Positions 1-6,871 are shown, counted from the stretch's first letter. The stretch: DNA of 8,162 bases from Tepidimicrobium sp. (GCA_012839395.1 DUNJ01000086.1:1-8162); one strand, 5' to 3'. Notes: generated by a model not told the origin, from the sequence alone. Translations and numbers: made by a program.

Positions 1-1
1 A

Positions 2-470
2 AGTAAAATTAAATTTTTAGGTTATGGCTTCTATAGATACAAAGGTAAATGTAGACTAAGGGTACATCCAAGGTCAAGAGAGAAGATGAAAAACCGTCTA
101 AGAGAATTAACCCATAGAAATAATGGGTGGAGTAATGAATACAGACAAGTAAGATTAAAACAATTTATAGTAGGATGGATAAACTATTTCTCACTAGCAG
201 ACATGAAAAATCTATTAACATCAATAGATGAATGGTTAAGAAGGAGAATAAGAGCTATATACTGGAAACAATGGAAAAGGGCAAAAACCAGGTATAAAAT
301 GATAAGGAAATATAACTTTACCTGAATGGAAAGTGCACGAGATAGCCAATTGCCGAAAGGGAATATGGCGTTCTTCAATGATTTTAAATAGTATACTAAC
401 CAATAAAGAAATAGCCAATCAAGGATACATATCCATGACTAGCTATTATCTGAAAGTAATTGAAAACTAA
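2..470 (+). pseudogene. ltrA: Group II intron reverse transcriptase/maturase, C-terminal part, frameshifted
   Basis: The frame is open from base 2 without a start, so the gene begins outside the window. Bases 2-322 encode the end of the reverse transcriptase and the maturase (domain X) region, with motifs such as KFLGYGFYRYKGKCRLRVHP, WINYFSLADMK and RAIYWKQWKRAKTRY. A TGA stops this frame at 323-325. The expected continuation, starting PEWKVHEIANCRKGIW, runs in the next frame from 321 to a TAA at 468-470 and ends in SMTSYYLKVIEN. The simplest explanation is one extra T in the TTT at 317-319, which turns an expected Asn-Leu-Pro-Glu into Asn-Phe-Thr-stop. The protein would lose about 49 residues of the domain X tail, so self-encoded splicing and mobility are probably impaired. 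A sequencing error cannot be excluded. Family: retron-type RT plus group II intron maturase domain (GIIM), without an HNH nuclease. Confidence 0.88.
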
Positions 471-473
471 GGA

Positions 474-505
474 ACCGCCGTATACCGAACGGTACGTACG
501 GTGGT
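474..505 (+). ncRNA. Group II intron domain V (catalytic hairpin)
   Basis: A474-A482 pairs with U497-U505 (nine pairs including the G477-U502 wobble). A two-base CG bulge (495-496) follows, then an upper stem UACC/GGUA (483-486 with 491-494) closed by a GAAC loop. This is the standard domain V architecture: lower stem, two-nucleotide bulge, short upper stem and tetraloop. The triad C476 G477 C478 would bind the catalytic metals. All elements look intact, so the ribozyme core may still work even though the encoded maturase is broken. Confidence 0.88.
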
Positions 506-507
506 GT

Positions 508-546
508 GGGTAGGAGGCAACTAAAATAATTGGTTACCTCCTACCC
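508..546 (+). ncRNA. Group II intron domain VI (branch-point hairpin)
   Basis: GGGTAGGAGG (508-517) pairs perfectly with CCTCCTACCC (537-546), and a weaker AT-rich upper stem lies inside. It directly follows domain V, as domain VI must. A543 lies seven bases from the inferred intron end at 549, the distance expected of a branch-point adenosine. It is drawn here as paired with U511, so the branch assignment is an inference. Confidence 0.8.
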
Positions 547-549
547 GAT

Positions 550-1725
550 CTACAATATGGATGAAAGGACATGAACTTTAGAGACTATTCCTTTCAGGCT
601 GTTATTTTCATCTACTACTGCTATTGGAAACGGAGTTTCCGCTGCCATGGACATAATATCTGTCAATAGAGCATCTGGAGATGTAGTGTTTATATCCCTT
701 ATCAAAATATCGGATATGGTCAATCCTTTTTTTCTAGCCTGTATGGCATCATCTATAGTTATTACGCCTTCTAACTTCATCTTTTTACCTACTACATATG
801 CGCTAGATACTCCATTGGTTCGCATGGTATTGATGGAGTAGTTTAGGCTATCTTTTAACCGAACTATGCTATTTGGGGTAATCATAACATTTCTAACGCT
901 TATAACCTGAGTTTTATCGGCGCTATCTATAAATTGACTTACATAATCATCTGCAGGATGTTCGCTCATCTCCTCTGGTGTTGCAATTTGAATGATTTCA
1001 CCATCTTTCATTATGGCCACTCGATCTCCCAACTTAAAGGCTTCGTCTATATCGTGGGTTATAAACACTATGGTTTTATTCAATTTCCGCTGAATAGTTA
1101 ATAACTCAAACTGCATATCTTTTCTAACTAAGGGGTCTAAGGCTGAGAAGGGTTCATCCATAAGCAATACTTCTGGATTGTTTGCTAAAGCCCTTGCTAT
1201 GCCTACCCTTTGCCTCATTCCCCCTGAAAGGCTAGAAATAGGCTCATTTTCATATCCACCCAGTCCTACCATGGAAATCATCTCCATAGCTTTTTCATAT
1301 CGTTCGTCTTTTGATAACCCCTTTACTTCTAACCCATATTCTACGTTTCCCAATACATTTCTATGGGACATCAATCCAAACTGTTGGAATACCATAGATA
1401 TTTTGTTTCTTCTATAGTCATTTAATTGTTCTCTGTTAAATTTGCCTATATCCTCCCCTTGAAAATAGATCTGTCCCGATGTTGGTTTATTTAACAAGTT
1501 AAAGCATCTTACCAATGTTGATTTGCCGGAACCGGATAGACCGATTATTACAAATATCTCCCCTTCTTTTATATCCAAAGTTGCATCCCAAAGGGCTACC
1601 GTAACCCCCGTTTTCTCATATATTGTGTCTTTATCTACTCCCGATTTTTTCAATTTCAATGCTTTGTTTTTTTCGGATCCAAACAATTTCGATACATTTC
1701 TTAGGCTCAAGATATTATTGTCCAT
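550..1725 (-). CDS. opuAA: Glycine betaine/quaternary amine ABC transporter, ATP-binding subunit with CBS domains
   Basis: This is the ATPase of an OpuA/ProU-type osmoprotectant importer; it hydrolyses ATP at the inner membrane face to drive uptake. All nucleotide-binding motifs are present in its 391 residues: Walker A GLSGSGKST (62-70), Q-loop Gln114-115, signature LSGGMRQR (166-173), Walker B VLLMDEP (186-192) and switch His224. The N-terminal stretch before the Walker A (KALKLKKSGVDKDTIYEKTG) is typical of the ProV/OpuAA branch. Residues from about 275 to the end form a tandem CBS pair, the module that senses ionic strength or nucleotides in this family. The protein ends directly after the second CBS repeat. 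The start ATG overlaps the permease gene by 11 bp and is preceded by AGGTGA with 6 bp spacing, so translational coupling is likely. The stop codon TAG abuts the intron end at 549, and no terminator of its own is visible. Confidence 0.93.
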   Translation of the reverse strand: MDNNILSLRNVSKLFGSEKNKALKLKKSGVDKDTIYEKTGVTVALWDATLDIKEGEIFVIIGLSGSGKSTLVRCFNLLNKPTSGQIYFQGEDIGKFNREQLNDYRRNKISMVFQQFGLMSHRNVLGNVEYGLEVKGLSKDERYEKAMEMISMVGLGGYENEPISSLSGGMRQRVGIARALANNPEVLLMDEPFSALDPLVRKDMQFELLTIQRKLNKTIVFITHDIDEAFKLGDRVAIMKDGEIIQIATPEEMSEHPADDYVSQFIDSADKTQVISVRNVMITPNSIVRLKDSLNYSINTMRTNGVSSAYVVGKKMKLEGVITIDDAIQARKKGLTISDILIRDINTTSPDALLTDIMSMAAETPFPIAVVDENNSLKGIVSKVHVLSSIL

Positions 1726-2590
1726 CAGTTTTCACCTCGCTTTGTTGAACAAAGCCTTGCGTTATCCTGTCCAATATTATAGCTATTATTACTACAGCGG
1801 TACCGGATATCAATCCCCTTCCAATTTCTACTCGATTGACTCCTATTAATACTTCCATGCCCAATCCTGTTGCTCCAATCATGGAGGTGGTTACCACCAT
1901 AGATATTGCCATCATAAGGGTTTGGTTGACACCTGCCATTATGGTTGGTAAGGCTTGAGGTATTTGCACCTTAACTAGGGATTGTAACCTAGTGGAGCCA
2001 AAAGCTAAGGAAGCTTCTATAACCTCTCTATCTATTTGCCTAATTCCATGGTTAGTAAGCCGTATTGTGGGAACTATGGCGTATATTGTAGTAGCTATCA
2101 CCGCCGGTGGTTTCCCTAGACCAAAAAACAACATTGCCGGTATCAGATACACAAATACTGGCATAGTTTGCATTGTATCCAATATAGGTCGCATTATCCT
2201 ATCAGCCCTATCGCTGGTAGATATTACGATTCCTAAAGGGAATCCCAACAATAGGGATATGATGACTGAAGCTATTATTATGGATAGCGTTTCATTCATT
2301 AGAGTCCATAATCCAGCAACACCTATTAGAAATAATAAAGCACCGTATAATATCCCTGTACTAACTTTTTTAGAGAGTTTCCAACCTGCTGTAATAATAA
2401 ATAGTATAAGCACAAACCATGGAATAAAGTTCAATATATTATAGATGGAATTGACAAATCCATTTAAACCAGATCTTATAACATTGAAGAAGCTATCATA
2501 TTTAGCACTAAATGTTCTTACAGCATTATCAATGGCCCCAAGGTCGATAGGGATTTTGAAAGGGAAGTCATAAAACCAATCGGTATTCAT
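1715..2590 (-). CDS. opuAB: Glycine betaine/quaternary amine ABC transporter, permease subunit
   Basis: This 291-residue integral membrane protein forms the translocation pore of the importer. Hydrophobic segments lie near residues 55-70, 80-95, 102-123, 143-158, 162-177, 222-246 and 260-274. The cytoplasmic coupling loop (EAA motif) that docks on the ATPase is at about 192-213 (EASLAFGSTRLQSLVKVQIP), followed by the conserved IGATGLG (238-244). These are hallmarks of the ProW/OpuAB family. An N-terminal region of about 50 residues precedes the first membrane segment, as in ProW. The ATG is 11 bp after the lipoprotein stop codon; its AGGAGG site overlaps that stop (7 bp spacing), which implies co-translation. 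The 3' end overlaps the ATPase start. Confidence 0.93.
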   Translation of the reverse strand: MNTDWFYDFPFKIPIDLGAIDNAVRTFSAKYDSFFNVIRSGLNGFVNSIYNILNFIPWFVLILFIITAGWKLSKKVSTGILYGALLFLIGVAGLWTLMNETLSIIIASVIISLLLGFPLGIVISTSDRADRIMRPILDTMQTMPVFVYLIPAMLFFGLGKPPAVIATTIYAIVPTIRLTNHGIRQIDREVIEASLAFGSTRLQSLVKVQIPQALPTIMAGVNQTLMMAISMVVTTSMIGATGLGMEVLIGVNRVEIGRGLISGTAVVIIAIILDRITQGFVQQSEVKTDGQ

Positions 2591-2601
2591 TCAAATCCCT
2601 C

Positions 2602-3597
2602 CTACTTATTTAAATACTCTTTCATAGTATTAGCATCTTCAGAATTCAGCCATTTATCCAACAACTCCTCATTTTCTCTTAGGAACCATTTAGCTGTTTC
2701 AACATAATCATCCCCTGTCTCCTGCATATGGGCTAGAGCTTCAGAGGTTAATTGACTAGAAGTTTCATATTTGCTTAAGAATTCAACTATTTCCGGATTG
2801 TTTTCGGTAAAGTTGTTGCTTGCAGCTATGGTCACCTTTACCGCCGGCAATTCGGTTTCGCCTTCCATATAGGTATCTTCATCAAAAGGTTCGTCCTCTA
2901 ATAAAACCATATCGTACATACCCAATAGCCATGTAGGCTCCCAATAGTATGCCGCTATAGGTTCCCCTTTATCATAGGCCGAGGTGATTGCAGTTGCCAA
3001 TGCGGCATCAGAACCTGGTCTAAAGTATATGAAATTATCATCCAACCCATAGTGAAGGTATTTCCTATGCAATATTTCATCTACTTCCCAACCAGGAATT
3101 GAACCGTAAATTCTGCCCATCCCCTCATTTTCATCATCGGGAAATATATCGGGATAATCCTTTAGATCCCATATATACCTTAGATCTGGCGCAAGTGGCT
3201 TAATGCCTCTTTCATCATCGCCTTCTATTACATACCGTGGAACATATATACCTTGATAGTTATCATCAAAATTTATACTAAGTTCCTTTAACCTGCCTGC
3301 AGCTAAATCGTCATTGTATGTGGCTAGGTTATCCGTCCATACTTCCATATGAACGTCCACTTCCCCTGTTAATAGGCCTTCATGTAGTACAGTGGTAGAC
3401 CCAGGAACCTCCCTCCAGGAATATCCATAAACCTTTTCCGCTATTATGCCGGCTACAGCATTGTGAAACTTATTGCTGTCCCACTGTGCATCTGCAAAAG
3501 CGATCTCCTTATTTCCAGAAATCTCCCCGGAACATCCAATCATAATCGACGTAATTAAACAAACCAATAACAATAAACCTGTTACCCTTCTCATCAT
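2602..3597 (-). CDS. opuAC: Glycine betaine/quaternary amine ABC transporter, substrate-binding lipoprotein
   Basis: This is the extracellular ligand-capture subunit of the importer, expected to be anchored to the outer face of the membrane by a lipid on Cys22. The chosen start gives 331 residues: MMRR, a hydrophobic signal stretch, then the lipobox IMIGC. A longer frame opens at 3642, but the AAGGTG-type ribosome site lies just upstream of 3597 and the signal peptide has ideal length from there; ATG 3594 is also possible. The body matches the OpuAC/ProX fold: a start of FADAQWDSNKF, then EVWTDN, PGWEVD and YYWEPTWLL, which supply Trp/Tyr residues suited to an aromatic cage for a quaternary ammonium group, and the C-terminal helical region ending near KWFLRENEELLDKWL. 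Exact ligand (glycine betaine, carnitine, choline or proline betaine) cannot be read from sequence. It is the first gene of the operon, behind the c-di-AMP riboswitch. Confidence 0.9.
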   Translation of the reverse strand: MMRRVTGLLLLVCLITSIMIGCSGEISGNKEIAFADAQWDSNKFHNAVAGIIAEKVYGYSWREVPGSTTVLHEGLLTGEVDVHMEVWTDNLATYNDDLAAGRLKELSINFDDNYQGIYVPRYVIEGDDERGIKPLAPDLRYIWDLKDYPDIFPDDENEGMGRIYGSIPGWEVDEILHRKYLHYGLDDNFIYFRPGSDAALATAITSAYDKGEPIAAYYWEPTWLLGMYDMVLLEDEPFDEDTYMEGETELPAVKVTIAASNNFTENNPEIVEFLSKYETSSQLTSEALAHMQETGDDYVETAKWFLRENEELLDKWLNSEDANTMKEYLNK

Positions 3598-3705
3598 TCT
3601 ACACCTTCCCTTAATATTAGTATTTTTACATAATGAATGCATTTAGCAATTGTAAAATTACATTATATTAAAGAGAGAAGTACATCTTGATGCTAAAAAT
3701 GGCAA

Positions 3706-3731
3706 CAAAAAAACTATGGAGTACCATAGTC
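3706..3731 (-). terminator. Rho-independent terminator, expression platform of the riboswitch
   Basis: On the minus strand ACTATGG (3730-3724), loop TACT and CCATAGT (3719-3713) form a seven-pair stem followed by seven Ts in 3713-3707. It lies between the riboswitch aptamer and the lipoprotein start, so transcription stopping here would shut off the whole transporter operon. Position and structure are those of an attenuator. Confidence 0.9.
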
Positions 3732-3755
3732 TAAAATAAAATTAGCACAACATGA

Positions 3756-3876
3756 CTCCCTTTAAACGCCTACGAGGTTAGCTGTCGGGTTAGAGCAAAA
3801 GGGAAGCTCCTCAATATATGATTCACCCCAAAAGTTGGTTCCCCCGCTTCTTTGCAATAAAGAATTAAGCGATGCA
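3756..3876 (-). promoter_or_regulatory. Cyclic-di-AMP riboswitch (ydaO/yuaA class)
   Basis: Read on the minus strand, the segment carries the conserved blocks of the ydaO/yuaA motif in order: CGCTTAAT (from 3871), a TTCTTT/AAAGAA hairpin, GCGGGGGAACC (3847-3837), GGGGTGAATC (3829-3820), a GAGC/GCTC hairpin, then CCGACAGCTAACCTCGTAGG (from 3788) and the closing GGCG. P1 pairs CGCTT (3871-3867) with AGGCG (3771-3767). The loop TTCCCTTT (3805-3798) can pair with AAAGGGAG (3763-3756) just after P1, matching the pseudoknot I recall for this class. Known family role: binds c-di-AMP and usually represses downstream genes by promoting termination. Here it precedes a terminator and the osmolyte transporter operon, so high c-di-AMP should reduce uptake. 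Identification rests on recalled consensus, not a covariance-model search. Confidence 0.93.
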
Positions 3877-3907
3877 ATTCACTATCTGAACTTGTTTACA
3901 GTATATA

Positions 3908-3936
3908 AGTATAACATAAGATTTAGGCTGTTGCAA
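3908..3936 (-). promoter_or_regulatory. Sigma-A-type promoter for the transporter operon
   Basis: On the minus strand TTGCAA (3936-3931) and TATACT (3913-3908) are separated by exactly 17 bases. Transcription would start near 3901, about 25 bases before the riboswitch, and give a leader of about 300 bases before the lipoprotein start. Position relative to the aptamer strongly supports the call. Confidence 0.78.
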
Positions 3937-3971
3937 ATGAAATGGCTAATTAATTCCAAGATAAAGACATA

Positions 3972-4000
3972 TTGTATTTTTTATGCTTTTTACATACAAT
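3972..4000 (+). promoter_or_regulatory. Probable promoter for the M19 peptidase gene
   Basis: TTGTAT (3972-3977) and TACAAT (3995-4000) are 17 bases apart on the + strand, predicting a start near 4007 and a leader of about 86 bases. The region is AT-rich, so chance matches are likely. It is the best candidate between the divergent promoter and the gene. Confidence 0.5.
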
Positions 4001-4092
4001 TATATTAAAGAGAAACCGATATCTACGAATAAAATATAAAAATAATTATAAGGGATGCTAATACTATAGTAGCTATTACTAAGGAGGTTACA

Positions 4093-5502
4093 TTGAAGAC
4101 AATATATTTGTTGTTGAGTTTTATCGTTTTGCTACCTTTATTTTTAGCTTTTACGATGCCGGATAAAAAATTAAAGGCCCATGATATCCATTTCAGTTCA
4201 ATAGTGGCGGATAGCCATAATGATACCATGCTGAAGGTAGTGGATTTAAATACTGGGTTGCCTGTAGTAGATATAGGCAGAAATACTGATAATCATGTAG
4301 ATATACCCAAGTTAAAGGATGGAGGTTTAAATACCCTATTTTTTGCGGCATATAATGAAGAGTGCTATGGAAATATTTCGGAAAATATCAACAGAACCTT
4401 ATCCTCGATTAATGCGCTTTATTGGACTGAGGAAAAGAACTTGGATACCTTCAAGATAATAGATTCTATGGAGGATATTGAAATGATAGTAGATTCAGGC
4501 AGGATAGCAGCCATACCTGCTATTGAAGGTGGATATTCTCTGGATAAGGAAAATGGGATGGAATTATTGAAACAGTATCATGACTTGGGGATAAAGGTGT
4601 TTGGCCTCACATGGAATACTTCAAATGCATTGGGTGAAGGAGCTAGCAGGGTGTATGGGGATCAGGATGCTACGCCTTCCGAAGGGGGACTAACCGAACT
4701 TGGAAAGGAAATACTGGAGGAGATGAATCGTCTGGGGATGGTAGTGGATGTCTCTCATATGGCGGAGAGTACATTTTGGGATGTGATAAAGAACACAAGG
4801 GCTCCCATAATGGCTACTCACTCAGGGGTATATTCTCTGAGGAATCACCCCAGAAACTTAACAGATTCTCAATTGAAGGCATTGGCTAAAAATGGAGGGG
4901 TAATAGGTATAGTGCTGTATCCGGAATTTTTAATAGATAAATACCCAGACGAACCCGCCTATATTAAGGATTATGTAGATCATATAGATTATGTGGTGAA
5001 TTTAATTGGTATAGATCATGTGGGGATTGGATCAGATTTTGATGGTGCAACATTGCCTATTGATTTGAAAGACTCTTCACAGACATATAGGATCACAGAG
5101 GAATTGATAGATAGGGGATATTCGAGGAGAGAAATAAGGAAGATATTGGGGGGAAATATCTTACGGGTTTTGGGAGAGGTAGAAAGGATGGCCGAACAGT
5201 ATGATAAGCCTAGATCGAGGATTAAGATTCACCATTCATATGATATGGGTGATAGGCTTTCTATAGATACTTCATCGTTTATTGCTATTATAGAGAAGAC
5301 ATCGGCCATTAATATAGATTATAACAGTATAAAGATAATACTAGATGGCATATCTTATGTTCCCGAATATGATATAAAAAAACTCACATTGCGCTTACAA
5401 TTGGAGGAGCCATTACAGGCGGGATTTCACGTATTAACCTTCCAAGTTGGAGAAGTAGGGTTTGCTCCAGTAAGGGAGACTATAATAGTCTATTTAGAAT
5501 AA
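4093..5502 (+). CDS. Exported M19-family membrane dipeptidase homologue with C-terminal Ig-like domain
   Basis: M19 enzymes (renal dipeptidase family) are zinc-dependent hydrolases that cut dipeptides, including ones with D-residues at the C-terminal position. All expected metal ligands are visible with family spacing: His42 and Asp44 (DSHND), Glu145 (AIEGG), His222 (VVDVSH) and His243 (MATHSG), plus Asp316 in GIGSDFDG. The peptidase domain covers about residues 35-368. The first 22 residues are a hydrophobic signal peptide or anchor without a lipobox, so the enzyme probably acts outside the membrane. Residues 373-469 are an extra domain resembling bacterial Ig-like repeats (IDYNSIKIILDG, then a Tyr-Asp turn, then PLQAGFHVLTFQV). 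The start is TTG, set by AAGGAGG at 4081-4087 with 5 bp spacing. The gene stands alone, divergent from the transporter operon. Substrate is unknown. Confidence 0.9.
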   Translation: MKTIYLLLSFIVLLPLFLAFTMPDKKLKAHDIHFSSIVADSHNDTMLKVVDLNTGLPVVDIGRNTDNHVDIPKLKDGGLNTLFFAAYNEECYGNISENINRTLSSINALYWTEEKNLDTFKIIDSMEDIEMIVDSGRIAAIPAIEGGYSLDKENGMELLKQYHDLGIKVFGLTWNTSNALGEGASRVYGDQDATPSEGGLTELGKEILEEMNRLGMVVDVSHMAESTFWDVIKNTRAPIMATHSGVYSLRNHPRNLTDSQLKALAKNGGVIGIVLYPEFLIDKYPDEPAYIKDYVDHIDYVVNLIGIDHVGIGSDFDGATLPIDLKDSSQTYRITEELIDRGYSRREIRKILGGNILRVLGEVERMAEQYDKPRSRIKIHHSYDMGDRLSIDTSSFIAIIEKTSAINIDYNSIKIILDGISYVPEYDIKKLTLRLQLEEPLQAGFHVLTFQVGEVGFAPVRETIIVYLE

Positions 5503-5563
5503 AATGTTTATGGATATTTTTGCAAGTATCTGATGTTAGATGATATAGTATAGATAAAAACAG

Positions 5564-5603
5564 ACCAGCCCTAGTCGCCTTGTTAATAGGGGCCAGGGCT
5601 GGT
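5564..5603 (-). terminator. Terminator hairpin of the amidohydrolase operon, possibly bidirectional
   Basis: ACCAGCCCT (5564-5572) and AGGGCTGGT (5595-5603) form a nine-pair GC-rich stem with a 22-base loop that can pair further inside. On the minus strand it is followed after three bases by TTTTT, so it fits an intrinsic terminator 35 bp beyond the amidohydrolase stop. On the + strand no clean T-run follows, so its use by the peptidase gene is less certain. It lies between two convergent genes. Confidence 0.75.
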
Positions 5604-5637
5604 TCGATATTGATAATAGTCAATTTATTGCTTTTTA

Positions 5638-6828
5638 TTACTTTACCAATTTACCCAATTTATAGACGCTATTGATATTGAATAAAGTATCTAAGTTTTC
5701 TAGAGGATTTTCATCTAGCACTAGGAAATCGGCAAATTTTCCTTCCTCCAGAGTTCCATATTTGTCATCGATTCCCAATAGTTCTGCCGATGTTTTTGTC
5801 GACGATACTAAGGCGTCCATTGCTGTCATTCCGCAATCCATCATCAATTTCAACTCATGGGGAGCAGCATCGTGGAAATTGAATGGAGTACCTGCATCTG
5901 TACCCATAGCTATTTTAACTCCCGCTTCATAGGCTCTTCTAAAGCTATCCATGTGACTTCCCATAACCATTTCAGATTTATCAACGGCTTGTTTTGGCAC
6001 GCCGGCCTCTACTCCATATTCAACTATAAAGTATGGTGCAACTAAAGTAGGCACTAGATAGGTTCCCCTTTCAACCATCATTTCAATGGCTTCGTCATCC
6101 AAGAATATACCATGTTCTATCGAGTCTATTCCGGCTAATATTGCATTCTTTATACCTTCGGTCCCTTGAGCATGGCTGGCAGTTTTCTTGCCTGCTTTAT
6201 GTGCTTCTATTACTGCTGCCTCCATTTCCTCTTTAGAAAGCTGTGGTGAGCCAGGTTCCACTCCCTCGGTCATAACACCACCTGTTGCCATGATTTTAAC
6301 TACATCGGCTCCTGCCTTTAGCTGTTCCCTTGCTGCTTTTCTTGTCTCGTCTGGACCATCGGCTTCCCTACCCATTGGCCAACCGTGACCACCGGTCATA
6401 GTAACAACTTCACAAGACACTAGAAATTCAGGTCCTTCTATAAGTCCTGCCTTTACGCTATCCCTCAATGCCAAATCAATTCCACCGTGGGCACCTAGAT
6501 CCCGAAAATAGGTGGTACCAGCCAATAGGTGTTTCTTTAAATTGGCAACTCCTCTCAAAGTGGTCTTTGGAAGGCTTTCAGATAGTATAAGGCTAAAAGG
6601 ATCTCCTACTGGTTCCATGGTAATATGGACATGGGAGTTGATTAAACCGGGCATAACCACCTTACCATTTAAATTCACTACATTTACGCCTTCCGTTGAC
6701 GGTAATTCATCTCCTTGACCAATTTTGACGAGGGTCTGGCCCTTCACTAGAAACCAAGCGTTGGATATAGGTTCCTTTCCAGTACCATCGATCATTGTAA
6801 ACCCTTTGTACAGCGTTTTATCAGACAT
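5638..6828 (-). CDS. Metal-dependent amidohydrolase, Xaa-Pro dipeptidase/imidazolonepropionase-like
   Basis: This is a cytoplasmic hydrolase of the amidohydrolase superfamily, 396 residues from the chosen start. The binuclear metal site is complete: His66 and His68 (NSHVH), Lys178 (VVKIMATGG, the probable carboxylated lysine), His219 (SHAQG), His239 (EHGIF) and Asp311 (MGTDAGTP). The small N- and C-terminal beta segments that flank the barrel in this superfamily are present (GFTMIDGTG and GKFADFLVLDENP). Motif spacing resembles the subgroup that includes bacterial Xaa-Pro/Xaa-Lys/Arg dipeptidases. Other cyclic-amide or N-acyl substrates remain possible. The frame is open to 6870, but ATG 6828 has GGGAGGAG at 6 bp spacing, and the upstream extension (MIIVYYYLY) is not family-like. 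It is the second gene of an operon, 43 bp after the membrane protein, which may import its substrate. Confidence 0.88.
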   Translation of the reverse strand: MSDKTLYKGFTMIDGTGKEPISNAWFLVKGQTLVKIGQGDELPSTEGVNVVNLNGKVVMPGLINSHVHITMEPVGDPFSLILSESLPKTTLRGVANLKKHLLAGTTYFRDLGAHGGIDLALRDSVKAGLIEGPEFLVSCEVVTMTGGHGWPMGREADGPDETRKAAREQLKAGADVVKIMATGGVMTEGVEPGSPQLSKEEMEAAVIEAHKAGKKTASHAQGTEGIKNAILAGIDSIEHGIFLDDEAIEMMVERGTYLVPTLVAPYFIVEYGVEAGVPKQAVDKSEMVMGSHMDSFRRAYEAGVKIAMGTDAGTPFNFHDAAPHELKLMMDCGMTAMDALVSSTKTSAELLGIDDKYGTLEEGKFADFLVLDENPLENLDTLFNINSVYKLGKLVK

Positions 6829-6871
6829 AACTAACTCCTCCCTATATAAGTAATAGTAAACAATTATCAAA

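Larger units (their letters stand above)
1..549 (+). mobile_element. 3' portion of a group II intron (5' end lies outside the window)
   Basis: The segment contains, in the expected order, the C-terminal half of an intron-encoded reverse transcriptase/maturase (bases 2-470), a domain V hairpin (474-505) and a domain VI hairpin (508-546), and then the CCCGAT end typical of such introns. The last two intron bases are A548-T549, which follows the usual AY rule for a group II 3' end. The 5' part of the intron, its 5' exon and most of the reverse transcriptase are off the left edge, so the insertion target cannot be fully judged. Domain V has a CGC-type catalytic triad (C476 G477 C478), as in group IIC introns, but I do not assign a class with confidence. 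No HNH endonuclease domain follows the maturase domain. Confidence 0.9.

Noticed and set aside
508..546. Strong hairpin just after the ATPase stop codon, read as a terminator on the minus strand
   Set aside because: It has no T-tract on the minus strand and is fully explained as intron domain VI on the + strand.
1523..2444. Long + strand open frames opposite the ATPase and permease genes
   Set aside because: They lie wholly inside well-supported minus-strand genes and their translations show no family resemblance.
3598..3642. Upstream start of the lipoprotein at 3642, adding 15 residues
   Set aside because: The ribosome binding site and an ideal lipoprotein signal peptide point to 3597; the extra residues are polar and unlike a signal peptide start.
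4023..4229. Minus-strand 68-residue frame overlapping the peptidase start
   Set aside because: It overlaps the promoter-proximal region and signal sequence of a clear + strand gene and has no supporting ribosome site or family motif; its hydrophobicity mirrors the AT-rich signal peptide code.
5609..5624. ATTGA/TCAAT inverted repeat followed by T-rich DNA as a + strand terminator for the peptidase
   Set aside because: The stem is only five AT-rich pairs and the T-run is 12 bases away, so it is too weak to call.
6829..6870. Upstream start of the amidohydrolase at 6870, adding 14 residues
   Set aside because: It would start almost on the preceding gene's stop without a ribosome site, while 6828 has a strong one at proper spacing.
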